This document shows, in pieces, positions 36,601-58,208 of a stretch of DNA of 64,000 nucleotides. The stretch spans positions 9,278,318 to 9,342,317 of the forward strand of contig NC_058506.1 in assembly GCF_020382885.2 (NCBI RefSeq), given 5' to 3'. The DNA is from Scatophagus argus. Lineage: Eukaryota > Chordata > Actinopteri > Scatophagidae. Positions within the stretch are counted from its first letter, which is position 1. Every line of letters begins with the position of its first letter. Under the pieces are notes generated by a model. That model was given only the letters and a program-made list of their open reading frames with translations, searched no databases and was not told where the DNA came from. Both the position numbers and the translations under genes were made by a program.

Positions 36601-37537
36601 ACGGTGAAGGCTGGTGACACATAAACATGCACATTATATGCAAAATCTTCCTGTCATGTAAGAAATATTGTTCACCAAATTAGCAGGAAATGTTTACAGG
36701 GTCTGCTTTATAGCAAGTTGTGTGAGACTCTCAGACTCTCACCCAATCCATAACCTTCGGCATTTGGTTTCCCTTTAGTGTAAAGGCAAGGGGAATTACA
36801 AAAAGAATTACTTTAATGTACTTTATAAGCGACTGTCAAAATGAAACAGTCAGTTTTTGGGTGCTTTTAAAGTTTCAGTTGTTAAGCCATTTCAGATTTG
36901 TGTTCACTAAACTCAAAAGTTCTCATTTAAAGTAGAAACTCAAACTGACTGACCGTGCACAGCTAAGGGTAGACACAGTGAGGCACACCATGTTGGATTT
37001 ACCGTTTCGAGGATACAGTTTCTATTATAACAGGTTTTAAAATATTTGTGACTACATTTTTGTAGAAACAAAGTTAACAGTTTGTTACAGGCCTCATGTA
37101 AGAGTACCGTGGTAGCTTCCGTACTGGAACTGGAACCTGTTAATGATCTTCCTAAGCTCCACCTTTGGGTGGAGGAACCCTCTCATGAATGCCTCTGGTC
37201 TGACTTCTGAGCATCAAGTTTTGCCAGCCACCAGGAACAAAATGTCCAGTGTTGCTCAGTAACACTCCAAGTGTTTACAGGAGTTCTGCCAAGATACACT
37301 GAGTTGCCAGTAGCAGCACATGACCAAAGACACATTAACCTTGTGTTTTATGGCTGTTACTTAATTATTTCCATCCAACTGAGTGCAAAAAAAACTACTG
37401 ATTGCTCACCAGGTATAATAAAATCAATTTTATGGGCTCAACATGTAGTTCTTTGCAGTCATATTTTATGGATTTTTTTATTAGCATAAGTGTTGAACTG
37501 TACTGTGAACTGAATTGAATGATGCTTTTGTATGTAC

Positions 37538-37561
37538 AATAAAATGTTGACACAGAATAAA
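37538..37561 (+). terminator. Poly(A) signals, probably mpdu1
   Basis: AATAAA at 37538-37543 and again at 37556-37561. They imply a 3' UTR of roughly 950 bases. An earlier ATAATAAAAT near 37415 could be an alternative. Confidence 0.4.
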
Positions 37562-37589
37562 GATGCTTGCAAGTGGAAGCATACAGAGC

Positions 37590-40500
37590 TAGAAAAGGTG
37601 TCACCTTCAGTCACCTTTATGTCAGGAATCTAAACAGTCAAACATTATCCGTGTCCTTGGACTCATGTTACAACTCGGGCTATCGTGTTATTTTTGCATT
37701 TTCACACAGCTGACTTTGTGAATGACCCTGTAACCCAAAGCAGCCGTTATAACTACCAGTCGTAACACTTTACCCCAAGTTAAAATAATGGTTAATTTTT
37801 CATTTTCTTGTGAATCTTTTTCAGACATGCTGGCAACATCACTATAGGGACAGAAAGCCTTAACTGGTCTTTGTGTTTAGTGCTAATTAACAAATCTTAG
37901 CATTCTAGCTTGCTGAACTGAAGTGGTGAACATTTTAAACTGAACATCAGCGTGTTTGCATTGTCAGCGTGGACATATTAACATGCTGATGTTAAGTACA
38001 GCCTCATGTAGACTCTTGTTACACAACATAAAACTTTCACTTATTTTTATAGTAATGTGATGATTCATGTTCAGTGTCGCTGCTCTGTCGCCGTTCATAT
38101 TTCAGATTATTTTTTTACCTTCTCAGTTTCCTAAATAATTAGTCCCTTTCAAAATATCCTGACTAAACACAGTCAGTCTTTAGAATGTCACCTGACAAAT
38201 GTTTAAAGGATAAGTGAAAACACAGAGTGCTGCACTTTCTGTTCTCTAATAATTCCATGGGCTGGTTGGGAAATTCATCCACTGGTCAATTTTGAATGTA
38301 GTGGTGAGACTATTACTCTAATTCTTGTAAATTTGAGGAAGTGTACCTCAAGCCACAGAGTCATTTTCATACTCAATTCAGACAGCCTGAAACAATGTCC
38401 TTCAACAAAAAGTCTGAGAATTTATTTGTTCTTCGAGTCCATTGCACAGAAATAATATCTTCCTATGACGGGAAGTGCATTTTGTAACATTCATGAAACA
38501 ATGCCAAGTGGCTGCATGTAACATTCATCAGTGCTACTCCACTCTTTATCAACTCTCTAATCATCAGTTTACATCGGAACCATCTGCAAATGATTTGAGT
38601 AAATTCAAAACTACATTTAGCATTTTTGCGAGTGTTTGACATAGTCCTTCCCCAAGCGCTACTTCCACAGGTCTCAAATTATATTAACTGTCATCAGGTT
38701 TCCATTCATACTTTTGCCACCAAAAATGGCCTTAATATAACAACATGGTTAAGGTAGTGGACAGCATACCATGTTAAGAATCAGGTTGAATGTTTTTTAA
38801 CCCTGAATGATATCTCACTGAGGGGTCTGTTTACACAATCTGGTTTCTGATCTGGTTTTGTTTTAAGGAATCATGAGTCAGTTAAGTTCGGAAATTTTAC
38901 TGCTGTTTGGTGTCAGAAAGTTTGTCTAACTGGCTTGATGTGAGCACCACAAATGACACAAGACATGTCTGTTGACTAAACAGACTGAAGAATATTTCAT
39001 AATAAACCACATACTTTGTTGATAGTATAAATAAACAAAACTACATCAAGAAGACAGAGGGTAAGACAAAGAAGGCAATCAGCCTTTACTCAGTAACCCT
39101 GATGTATATTCATAAAGGCCTGGAGAATGTAAAATTACAGTTTGTGAAGTTAATGGTTATTTATCTGTTACCAAATCTAACATAGAAAAGTGAATAACCT
39201 GATCTAAGTATTTGATGAATAACTCTTCTGTCTTGTACTTTTCATAGAAATACATCAATATTTGATCAATAATGGGTTAATGTGTTGTTAATTGGGTTAA
39301 TTGTTAGAAAGTAAGTAGTGGTAGGAGTAGTGACTTCTAGCATACTTGTCTTACAAAGTTAAAATGGTTATTTTAGTATAGCTACAATTACACATCAGGT
39401 ACAAGTATTAATTTAGATCACTTTAATATCAATTGAGTTATTAAAAGATACACACATGCACAAAAATAATACTTATAAAATTTGTTAAAAAACAATCTGT
39501 CAAATGTGTAACTCAAATTACAAAATCTCCTTGGTAACAAACTTATTTTTATTATTTTTTTTTCCCAGGATGAATTACTAAGGCACACTGTAGCAGCCAA
39601 GATTTTAAAGTTTTATTTTTTTTTTAGCTCCTGACTGATATTTTTGGCAATCTTGAAAGATGATCTGGCAAACCACTGTACTGAACATTTTATCACTGGT
39701 TAGTCTACACTTTGACACTAAAGATTTCATGTTACTTCAAATGTTATTGGTTCCATTTATCAGTTAGTTATTGGTCTCCTTGATTACTAATGATCAGTAT
39801 TGATCTTGGAAAAAAAACAAAACAAACAAGCTGCTGCTATGGCTCTGTACAAAGTCTGTACACACTGCCTGCACAGTGTTTTTCCAAAAAATTAAATGAA
39901 ATGTAAATGCTGAATATTAAAGCTGAGTAATCACAGAAAAAAAGAAGAAAAGGAAGCCATGCAGCACACAGTCAATCATACGTGAACTTTCATTTCCAAC
40001 AAGTTAGTTTTTTAGTTAAAATAGTTTTAATAGTTCCATTGTAATATATAATATAAAGAGAAACAGACATTTTTGTAGTAACAGGTCAAAGGAAATGTAT
40101 TGGTGAATTGTCTAGTCACTACAATTGACAATTTTTAACTTACCTATAAATGTATTACTAGTGTCCTTAAGGTATTAAGTGACACAGTGAGACCTTTCTG
40201 ACTCTTTGCATGCCTGCAAAGTTGTACAACAGATTTGTTACAGTTTCTGAGTCATCAGGTCATTATTTATCTATTATGTCTTTGAATTACCTTTATCTAT
40301 TGTCTGGGTTTCATTGTGTATTTTTGTTACACTGTATATTCATCCTTTTAGAAATGCCCATAAACACGTAAGCCATGCAAATTAGCTTAGGCTACAGTGA
40401 AATGTTATGTGACATTAAGTCAATTCAGTAACAACTGCAGGATTCTATCCCATAAAAATAAACACCTATAGATAAATAAATAATTCAAACAATAAAGATG

Positions 40501-41976
40501 CACGAAACTGTTTGTACATGTCAGCATGGTGGTAAAAAATTACAGATTATTGTGCGAGAGATAATGTGCAGAAAATCATAAACAACCTGGAGGTAGTCTT
40601 ATTGAGTGGATGTAAAAAGAAATTTTATGGTCAGTGTTCAAACAACATTTTGACTCTGGATTATGTCATCAGTAACCATTGTACTGCTATTTGTCTCACT
40701 TTAATAGGACTAGTCGCTTTCCTAAAAAAGTGCTTGGACATGAAAAATATGACGTCCTCTTTTAGTTGACTATCTTAACACCTTAAGCGTTTACACTCCC
40801 AACATTCCTTTTCCTTTTTAAAGTTGGAAAACTCATCTTAATCTGGACTGTATTACATATATTCTCTAACAGATTGCTGCGGTTCTTTATTTAAGTTACG
40901 TGATGTTTAAACTGAGTAAAAAATTCAAACGTCATATTTCATTTTATACACATTTACCCAAAAAACATTGATATTTTCAGTATCTTTAGAAACTTTTGAA
41001 TCTCCACTAAACTTAACAGTCAGGTTTTGCGTGTTTGCGCAAAAAAGTTTGGCTGCACAGCCAAGTTTATACATACTGATTCACTGGTGGGTCGGTGAAC
41101 AACCAGTTTCTCTTTGATTTAAATAAAACTTGCAAGAAATCCTTCATCCACAGAATTTTTACTTCTGCTGCTTTAATATGCATTGCATCACGTCCTGCCA
41201 ATTCAAGGCTATTTCAGGTCATCTGTGTGGTTGGCACATTTTCAGTGCTACTTCTTTCTTCTTGTGTTTACATATTTACTTGTATCTTTGTGCAAGTTCT
41301 CGCTCTGTTTTTCCCTTTGAATACAGTGGTTTAGACTATTAGCAGGGTTTGTGTTGTATTAAGGAGAACACATCAGACTGTAAAAGCATAGAGCAGCTGC
41401 CACATGGACAATAGGACCAGTCATTTCATACTAGATTTTATGTGCCACTACTGTGGCTGTTGGCACGATCCATTCATATTTAAACTGAGGGCCACATTTG
41501 ATGCTTTCTCCAAAAGGTACAAAGCTGTGTCCACTGCATTTCTTCTATATCTTTTGGAATGACAGAACTAAAGAGGTTAAAAGCTATAAAAGAGCCATGA
41601 TCTGTGATGCATTTGCCCCAGACGACATATAGTGCTTCACATGAGGCCTACTGGGTTACCTTCTAAGTTCCTTTGTAGTTTATCTGTTCTTATATTTCAC
41701 CAAGACAAATCCAAGTGCATATCTGTCACACAGAATTGCTCAGACCTCCTGACTACAGGTTTGGCATGTTCACCTTCTTCCTAATGGATTTTGTTGTGTT
41801 TTCTTATAGGAGTGTAAAATGTTACCTTTGCATTTCTGCTTTCCTCCAAGAAATGAGAGCATCTCCTGGTTTTTCCTTTTATCTCATAAAAATACACTCA
41901 TTAAATGAGGACTCATTTAACCTATGCACTCAAAGCTTAATGAGTTACCCATTTTCCAGTTTCCTTGTCCCTGGTG
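37590..41976. other. Intergenic / 3' flank between mpdu1 and slc25a35 (convergent genes)
   Basis: AT-rich, no coding gene supported. The right part includes the 3' UTR of the minus-strand slc25a35 gene, whose end was not placed. Short ORFs (for example 41095-41342 and 41715-41984) show no domain. Confidence 0.4.
37830..38025. repeat. Dispersed acanthopterygian-type repeat (TTAGCAT/CATGCTGA-rich)
   Basis: Contains ttagcattctagcttgctga, tggtgaacattttaaac, aacatcagcgtgtttgcatt, aacatgctgatgtt and aagtacagcctcat in the order seen in a very common spiny-rayed fish repeat. Non-coding. The name is not assigned, but the pattern supports a percomorph-like host. Confidence 0.5.
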
Positions 41977-45549
<3,573 letters not shown>

Positions 45550-45770
45550 CGCGACCGTCTGGCGGAGAGGACAGATGTGGAGTTCAGGACTGCTGCCGGT
45601 CCGGCTTGTCCTTCATGTCAGGAAATTTCAACACAGAGGCGTTTCCTTCTCCCCAACACACACACACGGGCATACACAATGTACCTCAGTGACACACATC
45701 AGTGCGCGGACATGAGAGTATTTCAAGAGCTCTACGTAAGCTCGTAATTCTGACGAATGAATAAACAACT

Positions 45771-45887
45771 ATGGCGACGGCAGATACAGACTTGGGTATT
45801 ACTTGGGCAGTATTTTTCTCTTATGTAGGCTATGTGTTTATTTTATTTCGAAATTGTATCGTTTGTGTAAAAATGTTTTTTCTGTAA
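45771..45887 (+). CDS. Candidate 38-residue membrane microprotein, divergent from slc25a35
   Basis: An ATG in favourable context (AACTATGG) opens a frame of 38 codons ending TAA. It has a short acidic start (MATADTDLGITWAVFF), one hydrophobic segment at about residues 9-27, a basic/Cys patch and a hydrophobic end. It lies about 220 bases from the slc25a35 start on the opposite strand, so a shared bidirectional promoter is possible. GGTATT after codon 8 could also be a weak splice donor, making this the first exon of something else. No family is recognised. It could be chance. Confidence 0.2.
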   Translation: MATADTDLGITWAVFFSYVGYVFILFRNCIVCVKMFFL

Positions 45888-48800
45888 TGATTCTTTTCTT
45901 GTTTTGACTGACGATAATTGTTTTCTGGTCATTAGGCTGCATACAAAAAGTACATTTCTCTTTAAACTCTTTAAAACAGTTTATTCTTCATAAGAAAAGG
46001 ATCCTTTCCCTTTCACATCACCGTATTTTGATTGACTTACCAGGAAATGACAGTTTCTACTATTTTGAGAATATATTAACACCAAAATGCATGCCTTGTA
46101 TTGAAAACTACAAATAGATTCACTTTCAATATAGAGTATATGGCGTACACTCTATCTGTCCCGTAAATATCTCATCTTGATACCACAGCGTACGCACGTA
46201 CGTACATACGTTTGACGCTCCTCCTCTCGACCAATAAAAACGGCTCATCGGCTTCGTTTGTTTTCCTTCTAGGAACAGGAAGTTACGAGCCGCCCTACCC
46301 TGCCGTTGACTGGGTTGTGCTCTTTGCATTCATTGATTGGGTTGGTTCGGTTAGGCATTGCGAGTTGGAGATTGGCTAGAATTAGAATAAGAGGGTAAAC
46401 CAGTGCTTGATGACGACGCTTCCTCCAAATGACTTTAGGCAGCCACATTTGATTTTTTTTCTTTTGAGCGTCTCAGGGGTTGAGTACATTAGTAAGAGTG
46501 AAATAGCTTACAGGGTATTGAATAATGATAGTTACTCATTTGTGGATAAACTGAGTAAAACAATAATAAACATGAAGTTTTCTGGAAAGGATCTCCACAC
46601 TCTTCTTTGCAGAAAATGTCTTGATGCGTAACTGATGGAAATGACCTTTAACTGAATATGATTATTACTGTTAGTAGGTGGATAAACTCACTCTAAAATC
46701 TAAACGTAAAATCCTTCTGTAAAAAATTCATATCAATAAAAACAATTTGCTTGTAACATGCAGTGTGCAGACTTAACGGATTGACAGTGCAGCTGCCTTT
46801 ATGAAAGCAGTAATTAAGCATGTCAGTTTATGAGTCCTTAATTACAAAGATGCAGATTTAAGATCAGCTCACAGTGGAGATGATGTTGTTGTTCTGGTTA
46901 GAAAGAGACTGTCTTTATGAAATCATGAAGATCTATGCTGTTTCTGAGCTGCTATAGGTCAAATGTTTACATTTCTTGATGTTTAACAATGACCACTGAG
47001 CTTCTTCCCAGTAAAGTGAGTGCTGAGGTAAATAGTAGGTCACCGGGACAACACCATTGCTCTCAATCAGAGATTATTGTCCGAGTGAGAACAGTGACTT
47101 CCAGGGCTGTTTTTAACCACAAGTCTTTTTAATCATGTGAAGAGTACTTACAGCTCAGCTGCCTGGGGATCACAGACATTTTGACATCGTGTGTGCAAAT
47201 GGAATGGATTTCTACTTTATACTGAATCAAGGAAACAGTCAGACTACAACAGCAATGTGTCATTATCTAACCAAGCCATTCGAGCATGGGTGTGCTGTAG
47301 TGGTGCAGTGGTGGAGGAATGACTGTAAAGCCAGATGATGTTTACACATTATGTATTTCCAGATGACTGACGGTGTAGGGACACCGACTAAACTCCTTGT
47401 CTGGGTGGGTGGGTTTTTCATCCCCCGTCACTGAGCTGGATTAGACTTGAACTTAAAATCGGTTTCACCTCTATCCCTTTTTCAAATAGGATTTGTGCTC
47501 AGGGTCATTTAGTTTGAACAGTTTTGTACTGTCTTACTTTAGTTTTTCTTTGAAAGCAAAAGTGCCTTTCTTTGCACAAAGTATCATACAGTTGTTCTGC
47601 CCGGCCCAAAATCCCAGCTTTCTACTGGTTATTATTGCAATGGCACAAAGTTCGAAGTTGACTGAAAATAATTAATTGAAACTCTGCTACACATTGCAGA
47701 TGTCAATCAGACCATGAACTGTAATGTTTCATAGCAGCCTCTAAATATCAAATATAGAATAACTGTATTATCGTTATGCCAGGACCCAAAACTCTTGTAA
47801 TGCTGGACACATTTATTTATCCATACTTGATTCTAATATTGATTTAACTGAACTCGCTCAGGTAGGCATGATTTCAAATGAATTTATGCCAGATTCCTCT
47901 TTTTAAATCTGCACACATCAGCGCTTTTTCAAGTTTAATTGTGCACAACCTTTAATGCAAAGAGCCAAACTGACTAAATTCATACCTTTACACACAAACT
48001 GTTGAACCTGCAAACAAAATTCAAATCTCATGTGCTCAGACACCTCGTATTAGCGAAACTTTCAATCCAACATCCAATGCAATGCAACATGTGTTTGCCA
48101 AGATGTTTTCTTATTTTAACATCATTACTTTCATGAAATAAGGTTTGGTGTCTCGAATTTAAACAAACTTTGTGGTCACTACAGAGCAGGAAAAAAGAAA
48201 ATGTTGCGCTGAAATATAATTTGAAGCATCCATCTCACATTTAGTGTTTTGCAAAATGAAACTGAACCAGTCAACCAATCAGTGATTAGATGGCCTATTT
48301 CCAGCAGCAACACTGATGCAAGAAGCTTTGTGTGTGTGATCATAAATGACCCCTTATTTCATCTTAAACGGGCGCTCTGATGTAGTTTCTCTGCTGTTTG
48401 ACATAGTTTCTGTCCCCTTAAGCTGCGTGATCTAAATCCCTCTTCTCCATTTCCTCAACCAGCCGCTAAATCCTCTCACCTTAAATGTACCCACATAATT
48501 TCTTTCTCCCATTATTGTCCCTGTATGAACACTTCTGTAAAGATCTGGATTCATATGCAGCATCTACAAAGACTTTAAACAACAATTTTCTCACAGTTAT
48601 CTCATATAGACATTGTAAGACAATATACAGTACTTCAAAGATAAGATAAGCCGTGTTGCACTCTGAGACACCTACCAGCTGCATCCTGAGCTCAACTGTC
48701 ACTCAAAAGATTGTGCGAGAGAATTAAGTCAAAATTGTGGTGGTTTTACTTTGCTATGCATTTCAGCCTTCATCTCATTTCTCATTTCCTTCTATTTCTC

Positions 48801-50900
48801 ATCAGTATAATTATAATCATGGTGACTTGGCAGGGAAAATAATTATCAATCAAGAATAGTCTCATTTAAGAGCCGTGGATCATATATTTTGAGATGAGAT
48901 GTGCAGTCCTTGAAAACAGCCATAAATTCTGTGCTGAACAGTCGAATGATGTCTTCTGTGTTAGTACAGGATTCCTCATCAGTAATCACTCCTACTGCTG
49001 AGTTACACTAATTGGTTCTGCCGAGTTGCTCCCTCCAATAACGTTAGGGTGTAATCCGCACCAGCTAATGAACTGCCAAGTAGGATTTCAGGTGCAGCTA
49101 AACCGCGACCCGATGCCCCAACCTTTTCGACACACCACATTGTAGGAACGAGGGGGAAGAAAGGGAAGGGTTGACCACTTGAGGGAAAGTAAGTGTGTTC
49201 AAGACCCTGCCAGGACAGAGATGATTTCTGTTTGTTCTGTTTGATGGAAAACAACGAGCAAAGAAAAAAACAAAATATATTTTGGATGTTTCCCAGTTGG
49301 ATTTAATTTATTTAAATCATTGCCTTCAAGTTCTCATTTGACATCCTGGTTCTGCAAGGAAGTACGGTGAGTGCTGCAATATTCCTTAATTAAAACAAAT
49401 ATTTATTGATATGGCTGCAATATAAATAAAAAGCTTCATGTTTAACATAACATTTCATTTTTATTGCAAATTAAAAGCTAAACCTCGACATTAATTTAGC
49501 CAAATGTCCAGGTTTTCAGATTCTAATGATAAGTTATTTTCATTCAGTAACAGCTCCACTAAAATCCACGTGGACCAACGCTAACATTTTAACAGCAATG
49601 AAATCATCACTTTGTTTAAAGGGTTTAAACACATCTAAAAGCAAGTCCAAAAATGTGGGTTAATTAACAAGGAAGTCAACTATCTCTATTTAAGTCTCTG
49701 GTATCAACAGTCAATGTTAATTGGATTATGTAGAGCCAGGAAAGCACCTACGCAGCCAGCAGCATAGCAATATACACCCAGAAAGACTTAACACAGCAAT
49801 CCAATGATCCACTTTACATTTCCTGTCCCATTTTGCTGCAGGGGCATGTATTTTTCTACATGTTGTATTGTACTTGAGGGGCCCTGCATGCTTTATGAGA
49901 TGATATGGTTACATTCAAGTAGAGATAAATAATTTTTAAAAGCAGACGTTATCTTCTGGACAGTCTAATACATCCACAGTGCATTGGTTTCAGTTTGTCA
50001 GGGTTTACAAATAAAATCTTCTTTTCTAAACTGCCTTTTTGAATCAATGTTTAAAATTACATGAAGAAATCTATTGGAAGAGAAACCGTAGGCTTAAATA
50101 AACAACAATCCAACAAAAGTGTTCAAATGGGTTAATGTGAAGAATTTAAAATACAGAAATGAAACAGGAAGTGAAAGGATCTTGTGCTACTCAGTGTAAT
50201 GCTCTCCTTCCTGGCCTTGCAGCTCCCAAAGTCCTTTACCTTGCTGAGAGTGTGCACATGCCAATTGTGACTTTTGAACAGCAGGGCGCAGCATATCCCA
50301 ACATGATTCCTTCTAAACCTCCAGTATTTTCTGACAAGGGAAAGTCTTTCTGCTCTCATCATCATTAACTGTAGCAGGAAAGACACAGAGATCCAGAAAA
50401 TTAGGAAAAGAAAATAATTTCACTGAAAAAGCACAAAATAACTCATGAAATGCACTCTACATTGGTGATTGATGACAAACATTATAAAAATGTCAGTATA
50501 ACATTTTACTACTGTTGATAAATGTTGTTAATAAATCAGCTTCTCTCATTAAATGTCATTTTGTACAAAGATTAGTTTAATTAATGATTATGGTAAAATG
50601 GCCTCAGGTTGTAAAATTGTATAGGTGCAGCAGAAGTTATAACTTTAAAAGACAGAGACAGACAAAGAACAGACATTAAGATTAGAATATGATAGCAGAT
50701 TTAATGAAAACACATCTCAAAACATTTTTTTATGTGTACAACACATAAAGACTGCTTGTCATCAGATCACCTGGTAAAGAAGAAGCTCATAATAATTGAA
50801 AAGACTACAGGACTGCATGGTGGTGTTAAGGACTGGAAGCTGATTAGTGGCCCTCATAACATGGAAAGAGAGGGAAATTAGAAGTGGTAAATAATGCCAT
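45888..50900. other. Intergenic region between slc25a35 and grk1
   Basis: No gene recognised. At 46195-46330 there is a promoter-like patch: a cgtacgtacgtacatacg run, a CCAAT word (cgaccaataaaaacgg) and an ETS-like ggaacaggaagt. No exon could be linked to it. The rest is AT-rich with short unsupported ORFs. The last few hundred bases should hold the grk1 promoter. Confidence 0.4.
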
Positions 50901-51010
50901 GTTATGATTACGATGTAAAGTAACTGATGAATGCCAAACAGACATTTTTCAGCACTCTCATTGACTTCCTTACTGGTTGTGTGTGTGCCCAAGGTGACAA
51001 AGTTGCAGCC

Positions 51011-55391
<4,381 letters not shown>

Positions 55392-55905
55392 ACAGCAACA
55401 GTTGGAAACAGAGGAGAGGAAGGAAGGGTGAAATTAAACACATGTAGATTTGGTATGTGCTCATTTGGTGCCACTTACTCCTTATTCCTTTACTCCGTAT
55501 AATCATTAATTTGTACAATAATCTGTAAATGTTGCAATTAATTAATGTTATTTGTGTATTCATTTATTATTATTATTATGTACTTGTATTGTTAGATTTA
55601 TACAGTTACTGTGCAAGTGGTATCATGGCAGAGGACCCCATTGTTGAAATATTATGTAACAAAAATGTAAATATGGTAGCACTAATAATGACTGTTGTAA
55701 TCTTACAGCATATGTCAATATTTTTGTTTAGTAATTACATATAGATTTGTTACTTGTATACATGTACATGTATATAATCCACAAAAGAAAAGTCACTGTG
55801 TTGACACTGTTATATTATGTAATTTTTCTTTCTTTCTTTATTATTTGAATAGTGTTTAAGTTATGACTGTAACAAACATAGTAGATAGAAAAGTTAAAAG
55901 CACTC

Positions 55906-55911
55906 AATAAA
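55906..55911 (+). terminator. Poly(A) signal, grk1
   Basis: AATAAA 515 bases after the stop, followed about 20 bases on by cagtgtgtgtgtgttttgag, a strong GT-rich downstream element. Confidence 0.7.
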
Positions 55912-56099
55912 ATTTTGCAAAGCACAAATATCAGTGTGTGTGTGTTTTGAGTCCCCTTTTCATGTTCTGTAATTGTAATCACCATCTTACCTCAGGGTTT
56001 TAGATAAACTGTGAACCCACAGCACATTTCAGATTCAAATTTAATTGTTAATCTAAAATGAACACTGAGATTAATTCAGCAGTAAATGTAAACGTAGCA

Positions 56100-56450
56100 T
56101 TTTGTTTAAAGTGCCCCTCCAGTCAAACAGGAGTTTTTCTACTTCGGACAGTTGGATGTTTGAGCTTCACTGTGTAGAACGATGTTTGCGTGAGGTGTGA
56201 CACTAAAAGGCTGACTTCACATTCATCTACTGAAAATGTAAATGCTCTCTGTGCTCGGTGAAAACCTGATGTTAAGAGGCTGAGCCTACGAGAATGATTT
56301 GTGACATCACAAATAGTTTGGAAGCCAATCCTGGTCCAATATTTAACTTTCAAATGTGTAATGTAGAAACTTGAAGAGTAAAGTGCACATACACTGACAA
56401 AGGACTTCACAGCGAAGCAGGAGTCACTATGTGGTCAGCAGGAAAACTAC
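56100..56450. repeat. Possible dispersed repeat downstream of grk1
   Basis: The series gtgcccctccagtcaaacag, tgacatcacaaatagtttgg, gaagccaatcctggtcc and aaagtgcacatacactgac, then acttcacagcgaagcagga, has the look of a known type of teleost interspersed repeat. No second copy is in the window, so this rests on general pattern memory only. Confidence 0.3.
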
Positions 56451-56809
56451 ACAAAGAAACAAAATTTGCAAATTTATCATGTCTGGATGCCTTTTTAAGG
56501 ATTTTAATGTGGATTCTATTTCCTGAAAAAAGATTATCAGACACATATTATTGTTCAAAGCAGACTATTTTTATATATCTTAATAAATGTCTGTGAGGGA
56601 CCTTCAATCACACAACTGCATACTTTATACCCGACTAACAAATAAATGAGTCTGAATCTGAAGAATTTCCATTTCATTTTGACACTATTCCAACAAAATT
56701 TAAACAGCTACACACTAAACTACTGCCAGCAGCAGTTACTTAAAGTTTCTTTCAAAAAGGTATTTCTATGAAGATTAAAGCACAGAGAAAGACCAACCTT
56801 TACTTTCAC

Positions 56810-56815
<6 letters not shown>

Positions 56816-56843
<28 letters not shown>
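56816..56843. repeat. Poly(A) tract
   Basis: A run of 28 A residues, possibly a retroposon tail, although no body was recognised upstream. Confidence 0.85.
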
Positions 56844-56846
<3 letters not shown>

Positions 56847-57103
56847 GCTGGATGCTGGTGGACTCACACCTTTTGTGAACCTTTTGTTGATATAATGATT
56901 GGCACAGCCACCATTTTTAGTTTCCATCCAACACTGGCTGATCAGCACAAAGGACAGCTGAGGTTGCCATTAGATTTGCCAATGATTTGTAGTCAAACAA
57001 AAAGAATCAAATGGTGCTAAAGGAAGACTTAGGATGAGATTCATGATCTGAGGACCATGATCATAAATTTCATGACCATCCAATATGTGTCTGTGTACGT
57101 GTA

Positions 57104-57122
57104 TGTGTGTGTGTGTGTGTGT
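57104..57122. repeat. (GT)n microsatellite
   Basis: About nine GT units following an imperfect GT-rich lead (tgtgtctgtgtacgtgta). Confidence 0.85.
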
Positions 57123-58184
57123 TTATCTTTGCTATCAATCGCACTGATTGACACTGAAGACAATACTGAAGCAATGACTTCACCGAAACTCTGTTACATA
57201 GAGTACACAAATGCTGACTGTACAAAGTTGTACAAACATCACATTATTTAAACAGCTTTTACTGAGAACACATTACTGAACCCACATATGAATCATAATC
57301 TCAATGTAGCTGAGTGGAGAGCTGCACAAAGGTTTGTTCAAGTAAGTAATTTTAAAAATCATCCTTATGGACAACCAAAGAGATAACTTCATTTACTGAT
57401 TAGATGATCACTTTGGGTCTTTGGGTCTTTGAGTCATTGTTGCTGATGTTGTGCAGCATCATGATTAGTCAAACATTCACTTCCTCCACATAGGATTATA
57501 TAAGAACAAATTTAAGTGATTTAAAAAAAACTAATGGGATCCAGAAATTCAATATAATATTGCCAAATATGTTTTCATTAGTGTATAACCTGAAAATAAG
57601 CATTATCTTTTTGTCATTACCTCAAAATGAGCCTGTCACATCTACAGAGGGAGTGGGTCCTCTTCCACACCGTCCACCATGGTACACCGCCATGTTTCTA
57701 CAGTAGTACAGTAGTTTGCTTTAAATATTTTCAGAAATATAGTTTAGTGTGCTGTTAAGCTCTAATATGATTATGTTTCTTACCAGACCACCATGTTGAA
57801 AATGGACACAGGGAGGACAGTGAGGGATTCATCCTGTATGCTCTAACATGCACAAGCTGCCAGCCCAGCTGCCAAAACAAAGATTAGAGAAGTTCGGATT
57901 ACAAGATTCTTCTACAATATCTTTAACTAGCAAAGGGACATTAGCAGGGCAGCAGGGACATTCCTAAGTTTTTTGAGCAGTCTCAGAAAAGAAAAAAGTA
58001 AGCGAGAAAATGAGTACCAGTCAGATGCTAGAAGTACACCATAGAACAAGAGTCAGAGTTTCTTGATATAATTATGAATAATGTTTTTTCATTACCATTC
58101 AGATCAGAAATGGTTAGTTAATGGTCGAGATTTTGCTTTCTGGGGTATTTTATGCATTATTGCGACAGGAGTAGGTGTAGGTGT

Positions 58185-58208
58185 ATGTGTGTGTGTGTGT
58201 GTGTGTGC
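58185..58208. repeat. (GT)n microsatellite
   Basis: About twelve GT units after gtaggtgtaggtgta. Confidence 0.85.

Noticed and set aside
50132-50386. Overlapping open frames on both strands upstream of grk1
   Set aside because: Neither shows a domain, and an open frame on both strands at once points to chance.
50927-51010. Upstream in-frame ATG extending Grk1 by 28 residues
   Set aside because: The conserved GRK1 N-terminus begins at the ATG at 51011 and must be free at its amino end to bind opsin and recoverin. The extension is not conserved.
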